DNA of 13,630 bases, from contig CANRAC010000014.1 in assembly GCA_947628495.1 (NCBI GenBank), positions 1-13,630 of the forward strand, in the 5' to 3' direction. A model generated the notes under the pieces. That model was not told the DNA's origin. It worked only from the letters and a program-made list of their open reading frames with translations, and made no database searches. Of this stretch, positions 13,392 to 13,630 are shown in pieces (the first letter of the stretch is position 1; each line of letters begins with the position of its first letter). This stretch comes from an uncultured Bacilli bacterium. GTDB taxonomy: Bacteria > Bacillota_I > Bacilli_A > RF39 > UBA660. The position numbers were made by a program, and so were the translations under genes.

Positions 13392-13630
13392 ATGGGAAGA
13401 GCTTATGAAGTAAGAAAAGCAAGCATTGCTAAAACAGGAGCTATAAAAGCTAAATTATATTCTAATTTTGCGAAGGAAATTTATTTAGCTGCGAAAAGTG
13501 GCGTGCCGGAAATAGATTCCAATATTGCTTTAAAAAGAATTGTTGATAAAGCTAAAAAACAACAAGTTCCAAGTGATATAATTAATCGGGCAATTGATAA
13601 AGCGAAAGGTGTTGGAGGCGAAGACTATAA
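13392..13630 (+). CDS. YebC/PmpR (TACO1) family protein, 3' end beyond window
   Basis: The first 79 codons are present. The start MGRAYEVRKASIAKTGAIKA and the later VDKAKKQQVPSDIINRAIDK and KGVGGEDY are typical of domain 1 of the YebC family, in the shorter-leader branch (MGR start) to which YeeN-type proteins belong. Family members were long called transcription regulators; recent work places some as translation factors that help ribosomes through proline-rich stretches. The start has AAGGA six bases upstream and an extended -10 promoter, so it is the first gene of its transcript. The rest of the protein (domains 2 and 3) lies outside the window. Confidence 0.9.
   Translation, partial: MGRAYEVRKASIAKTGAIKAKLYSNFAKEIYLAAKSGVPEIDSNIALKRIVDKAKKQQVPSDIINRAIDKAKGVGGEDY

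Noticed and set aside
1..13630. CRISPR array, tRNA gene, transposase or integrase
   Set aside because: No spaced direct repeats, no cloverleaf-like sequence with a TTCGA-type arm, and no recombinase or transposase motifs were seen on either strand.

Overview
The window looks like chromosomal DNA from a very AT-rich, low-GC Firmicutes/Bacilli-type bacterium, possibly one of the small-genome, uncultured gut Bacilli lineages. This placement is inference. It rests on the high A+T content, Shine-Dalgarno sites of the GGAGG/GGTG type, and the close resemblance of MutS, YlbL and the Tsa proteins to Bacilli families. TGA ends tsaB and rimI in ATGA overlaps, so the standard bacterial code applies rather than the Mycoplasma code.

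Layout. Positions 1-100 are the 3' most of a 5S rRNA. Two small unknown genes follow (153-401 and 492-920). Next come tsaE (1012-1464) and two prepilin-like genes (1529-1972, 1974-2510). A minus-strand YlbJ-like membrane protein (2498-3379) overlaps the second prepilin gene tail to tail. It is divergent from a YlbL/SepM-type PDZ-Lon protease (3422-4432), which is followed by an unknown gene (4446-5126). mutS (5178-7727) has its own promoter region behind a clear terminator.

The accessory part is 7730-9560. A SipW-type signal/TasA-like surface protein frame (7836-8393) is followed, in the SAME reading frame after a single TAA, by a C-type-lectin-like protein (to 9371). The end of that protein contains a patch of about 50% GC (about 9162-9300) that looks like the variable region of a diversity-generating retroelement (DGR). 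Downstream, at 9502-9531, lies a 30-nt copy of part of this patch. It differs at six positions, and at all six the downstream copy has A. That is the signature of adenine-specific mutagenic retrohoming. Three hairpins lie between the gene end and this template-like fragment. No reverse transcriptase is in the window, so this is a DGR target plus a template remnant. The template and enzyme would have to be elsewhere or lost.

The window then returns to housekeeping genes: an ATGA-coupled tsaB-rimI-tsaD operon (9586-11557), a ZIP-family metal transporter with an extended-SDR epimerase/dehydratase behind it (11643-13350), and the start of a YebC/PmpR-family gene (13392 to the window edge). TsaE, TsaB and TsaD together make the t6A transferase complex, so three of its parts are encoded here at two separate loci.
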